Assembly (NCBI GenBank): GCA_910579125.1 | Contig: CAJTTH010000008.1 | Coordinates: forward strand, 10,170-74,169 | Origin: an uncultured Oscillospiraceae bacterium | Lineage (GTDB): Bacteria > Bacillota > Clostridia > Oscillospirales > Ruminococcaceae | DNA: 64,000 bases | Reading direction: 5' to 3' | Part shown: positions 8,020-16,176 of the stretch, piece by piece | How the letters are laid out: the number at the start of each line of letters is the position of its first letter | Position numbering within the stretch: the stretch's first letter is position 1 | The notes under the pieces: generated by a model | Told to the model about the DNA's origin: nothing | The model's input: only the letters and a program-made list of their open reading frames with translations | Database searches by the model: none | Program-made: the position numbers and the translations under genes

Positions 8020-8553
8020 ATGTTTTGTACTAATTGCGGCAAGGAAATAATTGACACGGCGAAATTCTGCAACTTCTGCGGAGCGCATATTGCGGCAAGT
8101 GTTCCCGTGCAGCCCGTCCAGACGGCTCAGCAAACGCAGCCCTTTTCGCAGACGGTCCAACCCGCTCCCGAATATACGGAAAGCGAGAGTATTCCCGTGA
8201 CGGAAAATATATCCGAAAACATTCCCGACGGAACTTCGGAAAATGCCGAAAGCGTAATTGAGACGGCGGCAGCGGAAAATACGGTCGAAAGCGGGGAAGA
8301 ATCAACCGCCGACGTGCCCACCCCGAACGTTATCCCGACCTTCGGCTCGGGCACACCCGTTTACTCCGCGCCGCTTGCATATCCGACAGAGTCGGCTGCG
8401 AACGTTATTCCCGTGCAGTCCGCCGAGCTGAATAAGGAAAGCAAGCCCGAACGTCGGTATACTTTGGGACATATTATGATGTGTCTGGCGGCGGTCGCGA
8501 TAATGGCGATCGTTGCGGGGGTATTCGCGGGACTGTATTTCTCGGTCGTTTAG
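8020..8553 (+). CDS. zinc-ribbon protein with C-terminal membrane anchor
   Basis: A 177-residue protein. Residues 3-21 hold a zinc ribbon (CTNCG...CNFCG). Residues 25-145 are low-complexity, rich in Pro, Glu, Thr, Ser and Val, and probably disordered. One membrane helix (about residues 150-175) ends the protein. The layout is a cytoplasmic zinc ribbon tethered to the membrane. The start has GAAAGGAAA upstream. No promoter is evident between it and the GNAT gene. A longer relative follows at 8709. The function is unknown. Confidence 0.85.
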   Translation: MFCTNCGKEIIDTAKFCNFCGAHIAASVPVQPVQTAQQTQPFSQTVQPAPEYTESESIPVTENISENIPDGTSENAESVIETAAAENTVESGEESTADVPTPNVIPTFGSGTPVYSAPLAYPTESAANVIPVQSAELNKESKPERRYTLGHIMMCLAAVAIMAIVAGVFAGLYFSVV

Positions 8554-8614
8554 CGCAAATAGCACAAAACAGATGTGCGGCTTTGAGTTATTTATACAAT
8601 TTTAATAAAAAGAA

Positions 8615-8643
8615 TTGACATTTCCCTTGTGTTATTGTATAAT
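8615..8643 (+). promoter_or_regulatory. consensus sigma-A promoter of the triple zinc-ribbon gene
   Basis: A perfect TTGACA (8615-8620), 17-bp spacer and perfect TATAAT (8638-8643), 65 bp before the ATG at 8709. Confidence 0.88.
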
Positions 8644-8708
8644 ATAAGAATAGGTGATTGTGTTTTTTTCATAATAATACACACAATAATTGGCGAGAGG
8701 GAAATATA

Positions 8709-9923
8709 ATGGTTTGCGTTAATTGCGGAAAAAAACTGATAAGGGGCTATGCGTTTTGCATGGAGTGCGGTTCTCCCGTACCTCCCGGGGTTCTCGAGGA
8801 GGGTGGAATGCCGGGAAGAACAGATGACGAGGGCAGACCCAAACCCGAAGCGGACAGCGTTCCCGCGTCCGAAAATAAGGATGGCGGCGAAAAAACGGAG
8901 AATACCGTTTCGGAGGTGCGGTTGTCGATGCCCGGTATCGAACCGCTCGGCGGCGACGAAAGTTCAGAAACGCTGGTGTTCTGCCCCAACTGCGGAATGC
9001 ATATGCAAAGCGATTCTTACCGCTGTAACCAATGCGGAATGAAGCTCGGCGTAAAGCCGAAAAGCGTTCCGATGTCGGCGGGCGGCGTTCCGCTTATGAA
9101 TATCGACCCCATAGGCGGTATCGGGGGCGGTCTTGACGGGATCTCCGAAAGCGATATCGAACAGATAACGAGCTTTATGAGCGGCACGGGTAATATCCCG
9201 ATCTTCGCCGTGGAGGATAATTCCACGCCCGACCTGTTCGGCAGCGACATTTCCGCAAACGATTTCGCGGCGCTTTCCGAGCAGCTCGCTAATTTCAGCG
9301 CGGCAAACGAAATGCCAAGCATAGAAGCAATCGACGCTCCGAAGCGCGAGCCGAAAACCGAACCCGAAAAGCGTCCCGTAGAGCGCCGCGTCGACGATTT
9401 CAATATGGGCGGCAGCTCCACTGCCGTTTCCGCATCGGACAACACCGTTCCCGTTATCGGGAATTACTCAATGGACGAAAAGCCCGCGCCGCAAGCGCCG
9501 ACTGCTCCGAAATTTCCCGAAACGCCCGCTCCTTTCAGCGCGGACGACTTTTTCAATCAGCCTGTTCCGCCGCCCTTGCCGCGTCAGAACACCGCTTCCG
9601 TGCAGAGTGAACCACCTTGCGGCAACCTTTTCCGCTGCCAATTCTGCGGACAGTCCATGTACGATACGGACAAGTTCTGCCCAAGCTGCGGAGCGTCCTA
9701 CAAAAACGGCTCGGCTTCACCGAAAAACAAATCGAAAGCGCCGTTGTTTATCGGAATTGCCGCGGCAGTGATAGTTCTTGGAGCGGCGTGGTATTTCGCA
9801 ATGAATATCCTTAATAACGGCAACGGCGGAGAAAGCGCCCCGCCGACGTCAAGCAGCTCTGTAATTACGGATACGTCCGAGGTTGAGGAAAGCTCACAGC
9901 CCGAGGAAAACAGCGTTCCGTAA
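8709..9923 (+). CDS. triple zinc-ribbon, single-pass membrane protein
   Basis: A 404-residue protein with three zinc ribbons: CVNCG...CMECG (residues 3-21), CPNCG...CNQCG (about 94-113) and CQFCG...CPSCG (about 313-332). Long Pro/Glu/Ser-rich linkers separate them. One membrane helix follows (about 345-367), and the C-terminal 30 residues are Ser/Glu-rich and probably outside. I start at 8709 rather than 8658, because GAGAGGG precedes it and the upstream 17 residues lack any family character. It has its own consensus promoter. Zinc-ribbon membrane proteins like this are frequent in Ruminococcaceae, but I know of no assigned function. Confidence 0.87.
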   Translation: MVCVNCGKKLIRGYAFCMECGSPVPPGVLEEGGMPGRTDDEGRPKPEADSVPASENKDGGEKTENTVSEVRLSMPGIEPLGGDESSETLVFCPNCGMHMQSDSYRCNQCGMKLGVKPKSVPMSAGGVPLMNIDPIGGIGGGLDGISESDIEQITSFMSGTGNIPIFAVEDNSTPDLFGSDISANDFAALSEQLANFSAANEMPSIEAIDAPKREPKTEPEKRPVERRVDDFNMGGSSTAVSASDNTVPVIGNYSMDEKPAPQAPTAPKFPETPAPFSADDFFNQPVPPPLPRQNTASVQSEPPCGNLFRCQFCGQSMYDTDKFCPSCGASYKNGSASPKNKSKAPLFIGIAAAVIVLGAAWYFAMNILNNGNGGESAPPTSSSSVITDTSEVEESSQPEENSVP

Positions 9924-9942
9924 TCGTCGACCGACGATTACG
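9919..9942. repeat. perfect 11-bp inverted repeat over a stop codon
   Basis: CGTAATCGTCG (9919-9929) and CGACGATTACG (9932-9942) are exact complements with a 2-bp spacer, and the gene's TAA lies in the left arm. No T-run follows, so it is not the terminator; the terminator is 40 bp further on. Confidence 0.6.
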
Positions 9943-9974
9943 CCTCAACGAGTGCGCCGAGTTCCTCAAGATAA

Positions 9975-10016
9975 CAAAAAACGCTCCAAGACAGCAGTCA
10001 AGGAGCGGTTATTTTT
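9975..10016. terminator. bidirectional terminator between convergent genes
   Basis: CGCTCC (9982-9987) pairs with GGAGCG (10002-10007). On the + strand it is followed by a T-rich tail, ending the triple zinc-ribbon gene. On the minus strand it is followed by TTTTTTG, ending the metallopeptidase gene, whose stop codon touches it. Confidence 0.75.
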
Positions 10017-10713
10017 CTTTGAGCAGATCGTTCCAACGGTAGTAATCGGGGTATAACCTCAACAAAAAATCGTAAAAATTCTTTGAGTGGTCGTGCTGCC
10101 AATAGTGCGCGTACTCATGCCAGAAAACCGACAGAACGGTCTCTCGCGGATAGGCGGCCAGCCGCACGTTTATCGAAATATGCCCTATATTGTAAGAGCA
10201 GCTCCCCCAACGAGTTTTCATGTCTTTTATCGTGATCTGAGTTATTGGCGGCGTAAACCCGTTTCGCTGAAGCTCCGCGCGGACTTCCTCGTTAAGCTCG
10301 CGGCAAAGCGCCGCAAACCTGTCCGCGACCGCGCGCTGTATCAATGTGAGCACATACTCCGCGTCGCTGCCGAGCCTTGTGAATACCCTGCATTCGATTT
10401 CGTCCAGAACGGCGCATTCGCGGGCGTTGTGAATGATACGCACGGGATATTCCCGACCCAGCCAGTTCACCGTCTCGGTGTTGAGCTCGCTGCGTTTTTC
10501 GCGCGCCCGCAATCTCTCGAACGCGCCGAAAAAGAAGTCGGCGCGCTCCGCGAGAAAGCGCTCGACCTCTTTTACGGTTACTCTTGTGTTTGCGGATACG
10601 TAGACTATCCCGTCGTTCTTGGCACGGAAATTCACGTTTTTCACGCGCTTTCGGGTGAGCTCGTAGGAGAGCTGTCTCCCATCGGGGAGGGTTATGGTTT
10701 TCAGTAAGATCAC
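10009..10713 (-). CDS. YgjP-like (DUF45) zinc metallopeptidase
   Basis: A 234-residue protein of the YgjP/WLM-like metallopeptidase group. The C-terminal domain has MKTRWGSCS (near residue 165), INVRLAAYP (near 180) and the zinc site HEYAHYWQHDHSKNFY, which gives HExxH plus a downstream His, near residues 198-213. The N-terminal half is the usual beta-rich extension. The likely start is a GTG overlapping the stop of the XRE gene (GTGA), so translation is coupled. Such proteins are often found next to restriction systems or alone; here the partner is a membrane-bound XRE regulator. The substrate is unknown. Confidence 0.9.
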   Translation of the reverse strand: MILLKTITLPDGRQLSYELTRKRVKNVNFRAKNDGIVYVSANTRVTVKEVERFLAERADFFFGAFERLRAREKRSELNTETVNWLGREYPVRIIHNARECAVLDEIECRVFTRLGSDAEYVLTLIQRAVADRFAALCRELNEEVRAELQRNGFTPPITQITIKDMKTRWGSCSYNIGHISINVRLAAYPRETVLSVFWHEYAHYWQHDHSKNFYDFLLRLYPDYYRWNDLLKEK

Positions 10714-11375
10714 TCCGTTTGCTTTTTCTCGCGGAATTTACGCGTTACGGTGCCTATGCCTATACCGACAGCCGAAATCGCAGCGCCTATGACAAATAAC
10801 GGAAAACGGAACGTCGAGAAAAACGCCGCGGCGGTCACTCCCTCGTTCTCGTGCGCGGACAGCCACGCAATACCGAAGGTCTCCATGTCCGTAAGCATCA
10901 ATGCCAGTCCGAAAAAGAGCGTCATCAGCCATTTCAGATTATTCCACCCCTTATCCATTCCGATAAAGAGCGAAACCGTAAGCGTGCTGACGGGCATTAT
11001 AATATAGAAGATCAGTATCGAATAGATCAACGCGTCCGAGCCCTTACCCGCGCCCGCCCAGAACGCTATCATGGATACCGCCCATATCACCAGAAAGCTC
11101 CCCACCTCAATGAGTTTTGAAAGGCGCTTTCGGCTCTTTACCTCGTTTGTCGCTTCGTCCAGATGTTCGATCATTTTCTTGTCCTCCTTTAATAATTCGT
11201 CAAGACTGATCGAATACAGGTCGGACATTTTTATTACGCTTACTATGTCGGGGTAGGAACGGTTGTTCTCCCAATTCGAGACGCTTTGCCGCGATACGCC
11301 CAGCTCCTCTGCGACCTTTTCCTGCGTCAAGCCGATCTTGGCGCGCGCCGCTTTCAGCTTGCTGCCGATCTCCAT
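10710..11375 (-). CDS. XRE family regulator with membrane domain
   Basis: A 221-residue protein. Residues 1-60 form a Cro/C1-type helix-turn-helix (LTQEKVAEELGVSRQSVSNW). The rest has four hydrophobic segments, so the DNA-binding domain is tied to the membrane, a layout common in Firmicutes. The start at 11375 is preferred because AAGGAG precedes it and the ATG further upstream (11399) lies inside the -10 box of its promoter. It is translationally coupled to the metallopeptidase downstream. Target genes and signal are unknown; membrane stress is a common guess for this layout. Confidence 0.9.
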   Translation of the reverse strand: MEIGSKLKAARAKIGLTQEKVAEELGVSRQSVSNWENNRSYPDIVSVIKMSDLYSISLDELLKEDKKMIEHLDEATNEVKSRKRLSKLIEVGSFLVIWAVSMIAFWAGAGKGSDALIYSILIFYIIMPVSTLTVSLFIGMDKGWNNLKWLMTLFFGLALMLTDMETFGIAWLSAHENEGVTAAAFFSTFRFPLFVIGAAISAVGIGIGTVTRKFREKKQTE

Positions 11376-11397
11376 TTCGATCACTCCTTGTGCCATC

Positions 11398-11426
11398 ATT
11401 ATAGAAGTTTTAGAGGAAAATGTCTA
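11398..11426 (-). promoter_or_regulatory. sigma-A promoter of the XRE regulator
   Basis: TAGACA (11421-11426), a 17-bp spacer and TATAAT (11398-11403) on the minus strand. The -10 box ends 23 bp before the ATG, so the leader is only about 16 nt. Confidence 0.72.
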
Positions 11427-11483
11427 CAAAACCGCTTTTACATTGTCGGATATTTGATGTCAAAATCGTTTTACACCGCACGA

Positions 11484-11939
11484 TTATGCGCTTGGCGGGA
11501 GCACGAACACCTGACTCGGGCAATCAAATTCGGTGACAAACCCGCCATCAACAAAGCCGAATTTCTTGTAGAGCGCTCTCGGCGCTGCACCCCTCGGGTC
11601 GTCCTCGCGGAACGTCGTCACGGTAATATCACGCGAACGGTCGAGCTGTTTGAGCGTCTCGGTTATCAGCGCGGCGGCTATGCCGTTTCGCCTGTACTCG
11701 GGAGAAACCGCCAGACAGCATATCATATTGTGCGTTACCGAATACAGCAGCACACCGACTATCCTCCCGTTCTCCTTGGCGCAGAGGGCGCGGTTTTCGC
11801 TCATAAATTCAAGCACCGTGTTTCGGTAATCGTCCATGCCCTCGTCGGTCTCAAGCCCCGGGAAGTTATCGCGCATACCGCGCACAAGCTCCGTCCACGG
11901 CTCGATATCGCGCTCCGTTCCCAATAAGATATCAAGCAT
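11484..11939 (-). CDS. GNAT family N-acetyltransferase
   Basis: A 151-residue acetyltransferase-fold protein. Residues 65-95 contain the central strand and CoA loop (CLAVSPEYRRNGIAAALI), and a C-terminal LYKKFGFVDGG closes the fold. The start is either the ATG at 11939 or the one at 11948; both overlap the end of the preceding gene. The overlap with the 335-residue unknown protein upstream implies co-expression. The substrate is unknown. Confidence 0.88.
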   Translation of the reverse strand: MLDILLGTERDIEPWTELVRGMRDNFPGLETDEGMDDYRNTVLEFMSENRALCAKENGRIVGVLLYSVTHNMICCLAVSPEYRRNGIAAALITETLKQLDRSRDITVTTFREDDPRGAAPRALYKKFGFVDGGFVTEFDCPSQVFVLPPSA

Positions 11940-12939
11940 TTTTTCCATCCATAAGAGCGCGGTATTCCTCTATTGTGCCGAGCGACTGACTTCCAAAGTA
12001 TTCCTTTTCCCAACAATCGGGAGCGTCGTTGAGGAGGTTCACCGCGAGTTGGAAAAATTTTTCAAGCATATCATATTCCCCGTCCTCAAACATGCGCTTT
12101 GAGAGAGTGCTCACGATCTCATACGCAATATGCCAGTATTGATCTACGGCAGCGCAGTTCTTGTAATCGGAAAGCTTATCATACAGTTTTTGCAGATTTT
12201 CCTTGCTGTATATCCCGTAGTTCAGCGCTCCAAGCTCGATAACGCTCACCCAATGCATATTTTCCTCTGAGAGAAAATAATCCTTGCCTGTCCACTCATC
12301 AAAGTATTCCTGTTTCCATTTCAACATATTTTCGAGTGTGGCAAAACGCTTGAAATTCTGCTCGGCGGAATTTGTCTGAAAGTCATCAAAAATGCCGTCG
12401 TGGTTTTCTGAAAAATGGTTTAGCCTGTATTGGCGCTTTGCTTCCTCCTCGGAAGCGGGACCGACTATTCTAAGCCGCAGCTGTTCACGCTCTTCGTCGT
12501 CGGCATATGGTTCGCAAAGCTCCATGAGCCGCAAAAGCAGCTTTTCCTCGTCCTTGTCGGATTTGTTTATATGCGTCCACATCGCGGTGGATATAATGCA
12601 GTAAAGCAATGCTTGGGCGGGATTCCCGTAACAATCATTCATCATAATTTCGAGCTTTTCCGCCACAGTTCGTATCGGCGTACTTTCGTTATGCCATTCC
12701 CATGCGGATTTGAGCAGCTTATGATTGTCGGGATTTTTCGGTGTGATCTGCGAAAATGACTTCTCAAATTCCTCAAAACACCATTGCAGTTCAAGCTCAT
12801 TCGACGAATGCTCCTCATAGGCTTTCAGCGTTTCGGGAGTAAACGTCTCGTACAAGTCGCTGCCACGCGGGCAGCCGTGAACGTACCTTTTGTAAAAATC
12901 CCGCGCTTGTTCCGTGTTTGTGATTTTCGGCTGTTCCAT
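11932..12939 (-). CDS. hypothetical protein, 335 aa
   Basis: A soluble, mainly helical protein with many Trp, Tyr, Glu and Leu residues and no signal peptide or membrane segment. The helical texture recalls TPR-like or immunity-like proteins, but I cannot place it in a family. I start it at 12939, where AAAGGAG precedes the ATG; the frame is open for 24 more codons upstream without support. It overlaps the GNAT gene by about 8 bp and follows the 57-residue membrane protein by 49 bp. Confidence 0.8.
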   Translation of the reverse strand: MEQPKITNTEQARDFYKRYVHGCPRGSDLYETFTPETLKAYEEHSSNELELQWCFEEFEKSFSQITPKNPDNHKLLKSAWEWHNESTPIRTVAEKLEIMMNDCYGNPAQALLYCIISTAMWTHINKSDKDEEKLLLRLMELCEPYADDEEREQLRLRIVGPASEEEAKRQYRLNHFSENHDGIFDDFQTNSAEQNFKRFATLENMLKWKQEYFDEWTGKDYFLSEENMHWVSVIELGALNYGIYSKENLQKLYDKLSDYKNCAAVDQYWHIAYEIVSTLSKRMFEDGEYDMLEKFFQLAVNLLNDAPDCWEKEYFGSQSLGTIEEYRALMDGKNA

Positions 12940-12988
12940 AATTACTCCTTTCTTAACCGTTTTTGGAGGATTTATTCCGAGCGCCGCA

Positions 12989-13162
12989 TCAGTGCCAGCC
13001 GCACTCGTCATAGTCTTTCCATTTTTCGTTGTAGCGTATTTCGTCCGCGAGCTTCAAACAGATATACGCGACAGCCGCTGCAACTACTATCACCGCCGTG
13101 ATTATCGGAATTACCGTCTTGCCTACGGGTCCAACTTTTTTGTTGATTTTTTCGATTTTCAT
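12989..13162 (-). CDS. small single-pass membrane protein, 57 aa
   Basis: Residues 1-15 are positively charged (MKIEKINKKVG), residues 16-36 form one strongly hydrophobic helix rich in Ile, Val and Ala, and the tail is charged and ends in DYDECGWH. The ATG at 13162 has GGAGG 8 nt upstream and is preferred over 13177. It lies 18 bp behind rsmI on the same strand. It is probably a real membrane peptide of unknown role. Confidence 0.72.
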   Translation of the reverse strand: MKIEKINKKVGPVGKTVIPIITAVIVVAAAVAYICLKLADEIRYNEKWKDYDECGWH

Positions 13163-13180
13163 AATGATGTCCTCCAAAAT

Positions 13181-14017
13181 TTATTCGTTTGAAAGCGCCG
13201 AGTAAATATTCCGTCTGGAAATACCCGTCGCCTTTGCCGCTTGTCTGCATGCCTCCGAGAGCTTTTCGCCGCCGCTTATGAGCTGCCGCGCAAGCTCCGC
13301 CGCCTGTTCCAATGTAAATTCGCCCTTTGTCCGCTCCGCGCCATTGACTACGATAACGTACTCGCCGCGCGGCTCAATATCGTCATAGTAACGTGCAAGC
13401 TCGCCAAGAGTTCCGCGTATCACTTCCTCGTGGAGCTTGGTAAGCTCACGGCAGAGTGCCGCGCGGCGTTCCCCGCCAAAAGCACTCTCAAGGTCGATCA
13501 GCGTCTGCTTTATTTTGTGCGGAGCTTCGTAGTACACCAGCGCGTGGGGGAGCGCTTTCACCTCGTCCAGCCGCTCCGCGCGCTCCTTTTTCGGCACGGG
13601 GAGAAATCCCTCAAACGCCCAGCGGTCGACCTCCAGACCGCTTGCCGCGACCGCCGCGACCGCCGCATTGCACCCGGGAATTATCTCCACGGGAATACCG
13701 CGCTCATAGCATTTTGCGACCAGAACCGCGCCCGGGTCGGAAACGCACGGCATACCCGCGTCCGAGACCATGGCGATATTGTACCCCTCGAGCAGCAGCG
13801 AAATTATGCGCTCGCTTTTCTCCTGCTCCTTGGGCTTGTAGCAGGAGAGCAACGGCTTTTTTATGCCGAAATGCGTCAGCAGCCGCAGCGTTACGCGTGT
13901 GTCCTCTGCGGCAATGTAATCGGCGTTTTCGAGCGTTTCAATGCCGCGCGGACTGAAGTCGCCGAGGTTGCCTATCGGAGTGCCGACTATTGAAAGTCTG
14001 CCTGTATCGTTACTCAT
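13181..14017 (-). CDS. rsmI: 16S rRNA (cytidine1402-2'-O)-methyltransferase
   Basis: Methylates the 2'-O of C1402 in the 16S rRNA decoding centre using S-adenosylmethionine. The 278-residue protein has the tetrapyrrole-methylase fold and the RsmI motifs GTPIGNLGD (near residue 12), AAEDTR (near 38), SDAGMPCVSDPG (near 86) and a C-terminal helix-turn-helix-like stretch. The ATG at 14017 overlaps the trmN6 stop by 8 bp and gives the family's usual N-terminus; a longer frame to 14056 is unlikely. The trmN6-rsmI pair is conserved in Firmicutes. Confidence 0.95.
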   Translation of the reverse strand: MSNDTGRLSIVGTPIGNLGDFSPRGIETLENADYIAAEDTRVTLRLLTHFGIKKPLLSCYKPKEQEKSERIISLLLEGYNIAMVSDAGMPCVSDPGAVLVAKCYERGIPVEIIPGCNAAVAAVAASGLEVDRWAFEGFLPVPKKERAERLDEVKALPHALVYYEAPHKIKQTLIDLESAFGGERRAALCRELTKLHEEVIRGTLGELARYYDDIEPRGEYVIVVNGAERTKGEFTLEQAAELARQLISGGEKLSEACRQAAKATGISRRNIYSALSNE

Positions 14018-14720
14018 ATATTCTTGAATATTCCTCCGTATACGATTTGTCGTCATTGCGGAGTATCATGGGTTTTTCGACTATCATTCCGGGATTTGCG
14101 CCCTTTTTGCCGCTGATAAGAAACAACCACGGCTTTTCGTTTATGTTGTTGTGAACGAACGTTACGGACTTCGGCTCGATCTTGTTGTGACGCATCGCGC
14201 AAATAACGTCGCCCAACCGCTCGGGACGGTGACACATTTTAAGCAGACCGCCGTATTTCAGGAGCTTTCCCGCCGCCGCGCAAACGTCGTCCACCGTGCA
14301 CATAAGCTCGTGCCGCGCGATAGCCTGCGCCTGCGACGCCTTTTCAAAGCCCGAATTGCTCGTCATATACGGCGGATTTGCCGTGACGATGTCCACCGTT
14401 TCATACATGAGAACGCTCTGCGGAATGTGCCGCAGGTCGCATTCTATGGGCTGAATGATGTTCCGCAGATCGTTCTCGTCGACCGTCCTTTGCAGCAACG
14501 AGATCGCCTCGCTCTGAATGTCAATAGCGTAGATAAGCTGAGGCTGCGCGTTCTTGCAGAATATCAGCGGAACTATGCCGCAGCCCGTACACAGATCACA
14601 TATAACGCTGTCGCGGCGGATACCCGCGTAATACGCCAGCAAAAAAGCGTCCGTGCCGAAGCGGTGATCCTCCGATACATACATCTTGATCTTTCCGAGC
14701 TGAAATACCTCTGTTTCCAT
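14010..14720 (-). CDS. trmN6: tRNA1(Val) (adenine37-N6)-methyltransferase
   Basis: An S-adenosylmethionine-dependent N6-adenine methyltransferase of the TrmN6 (YfiC) family, 236 residues. FGTDAFLLAYY near residue 20 and the SAM-binding DLCTGCGIVPL near 45 are visible. The adenine-methyltransferase signature NPPY lies near residue 117. The start at 14720 has AAAGGTGTGG upstream and fits the family. It overlaps rsmI. The exact tRNA target is family knowledge from E. coli and has not been shown for this clade. Confidence 0.9.
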   Translation of the reverse strand: METEVFQLGKIKMYVSEDHRFGTDAFLLAYYAGIRRDSVICDLCTGCGIVPLIFCKNAQPQLIYAIDIQSEAISLLQRTVDENDLRNIIQPIECDLRHIPQSVLMYETVDIVTANPPYMTSNSGFEKASQAQAIARHELMCTVDDVCAAAGKLLKYGGLLKMCHRPERLGDVICAMRHNKIEPKSVTFVHNNINEKPWLFLISGKKGANPGMIVEKPMILRNDDKSYTEEYSRIYE

Positions 14721-14790
14721 TTTTTCCACACCTTTCCGTTTCAAACGCCGACAGGTCTGCCGTTTGACCCGCCGTCAAAATTTCCATAAA

Positions 14791-16155
14791 TCAACCTATC
14801 AATATCTGCCCGTCGGGAACTACCAGATTTTTGCGTTCGCGGCTGTTCATAACAAGCGACATTATAAGCGACACCGGACCCACTCTGCCGATAAACATCG
14901 TCACGATAAGCAGACATTTCCCCGCGGAACCCGTAAGCGCCGTCGCGCCCGCCGACAATCCCGTCGTGGAGAACGCGCTCACCGCGTCGAACAGGCACTG
15001 CACCGCGCCCGCTCCCGTATCCTCGGGCATCGAGAAGTACAGCGCGACAAAGCACACCGCCACTGCGAACATCGACAAAACGGAGATGACCAGCGTGCGG
15101 TAGATCGTCAGCTTGTCGATCTTATGACGGAACAGCTCGACGTCGTTTTTGTTGCGGATGTAGGAAACCACGGTCATAATCAGCACCATAAGCGTAGTTA
15201 CCTTAATTCCGCCGCCCGTAGAGCCGGGAGCCGCTCCGACGAACATCAGCAATATCGTGCCGAGCTGCGAAAACTCGGACATCCCGCTCATTCCTATGTT
15301 GTCGTAACCCGCCGTTCTTGTTGATACAGAGGTGAAGAACGAATTAAGCAGCTTTTCGCCGAAGGACATATCCTTCATGGTCGCGGGATTTCTGCTCTCC
15401 GCAAGCATATAGAAAAGCGTTCCTCCGACGAGCAGAATGCCCGTCATAACAAGCACCGTGCGCGTGTGCAAACTGAGCTTTTTCCGCGAACGGATATTCA
15501 GAAAGTTCTCCCAGACTATGAAGCCCAGACCGCCTACGATTATCAGTATTGAAATAGTTATAAGCACTGCGGGGTCGTTCTGACAGGTGATAAGGCTCGT
15601 TCCCTCGCCCTCCATGCCCATAAGGTCAAATCCCGCGTTGCAGAACGCCGTAATGCTCATAAACACTCCCATCCACACGCCGTAGCCGCCGTACCTCGGC
15701 ACGAATACCGCCGAAAGCACCGCCGCCCCGCAAAGCTCGAAGATGAACGAATATTTGATGATGCTGATGAAAATTCTGCGGCCGCCCTCAAAGCTGCTTT
15801 CGGTGAGGTCTCCCGCGGCGTTTTTCAACGTGCGGTAGCCGAGCTTTTTGCCCGCCGCAACGTTGAAGAACGTGATTATTGTGACAAATCCCAGACCGCC
15901 CACCTGTATCAGCAGGGCGATAACTATCTGCCCGAAAATCGACCAGTGCGTATAAGTGTCGTAGATAGTAAGCCCCGTTACGCAGCTCGCCGAGGTCGCC
16001 GTAAACAGGCAGTCGAAAAGCGGCGTGAACCCGCCCGATTTCGAGGAGATCGGCAGCCACAGCAGCAGCGTTCCGACCGCGATTATCACCGCGAACCCTA
16101 TTACCAGCGTCCGCGCGGGGTTAAAGCGCTTTGCCGCCTTTTTGAATATCGGCAT
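14791..16155 (-). CDS. TrkH/KtrB family potassium channel subunit
   Basis: The ion-conducting subunit of a Trk/Ktr-type potassium uptake system, 454 residues. Four M1-P-M2 repeats can be traced by their pore loops: TATSASCVTGL, ITAFCNAGFDL, SVSTRTAGYDN and VSAFSTTGLSAG. Each has the single Gly or Thr-Gly of the selectivity filter. The length fits KtrB better than E. coli TrkH. The usual regulatory RCK partner (KtrA/TrkA) is not beside it and must be elsewhere. AAGGGGG precedes the ATG, and the gene follows the GT-C pair by 21 bp, so it is probably part of that transcript. Confidence 0.92.
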   Translation of the reverse strand: MPIFKKAAKRFNPARTLVIGFAVIIAVGTLLLWLPISSKSGGFTPLFDCLFTATSASCVTGLTIYDTYTHWSIFGQIVIALLIQVGGLGFVTIITFFNVAAGKKLGYRTLKNAAGDLTESSFEGGRRIFISIIKYSFIFELCGAAVLSAVFVPRYGGYGVWMGVFMSITAFCNAGFDLMGMEGEGTSLITCQNDPAVLITISILIIVGGLGFIVWENFLNIRSRKKLSLHTRTVLVMTGILLVGGTLFYMLAESRNPATMKDMSFGEKLLNSFFTSVSTRTAGYDNIGMSGMSEFSQLGTILLMFVGAAPGSTGGGIKVTTLMVLIMTVVSYIRNKNDVELFRHKIDKLTIYRTLVISVLSMFAVAVCFVALYFSMPEDTGAGAVQCLFDAVSAFSTTGLSAGATALTGSAGKCLLIVTMFIGRVGPVSLIMSLVMNSRERKNLVVPDGQILIG

Positions 16156-16176
16156 AATATCCCCCTTTGCAATGCA

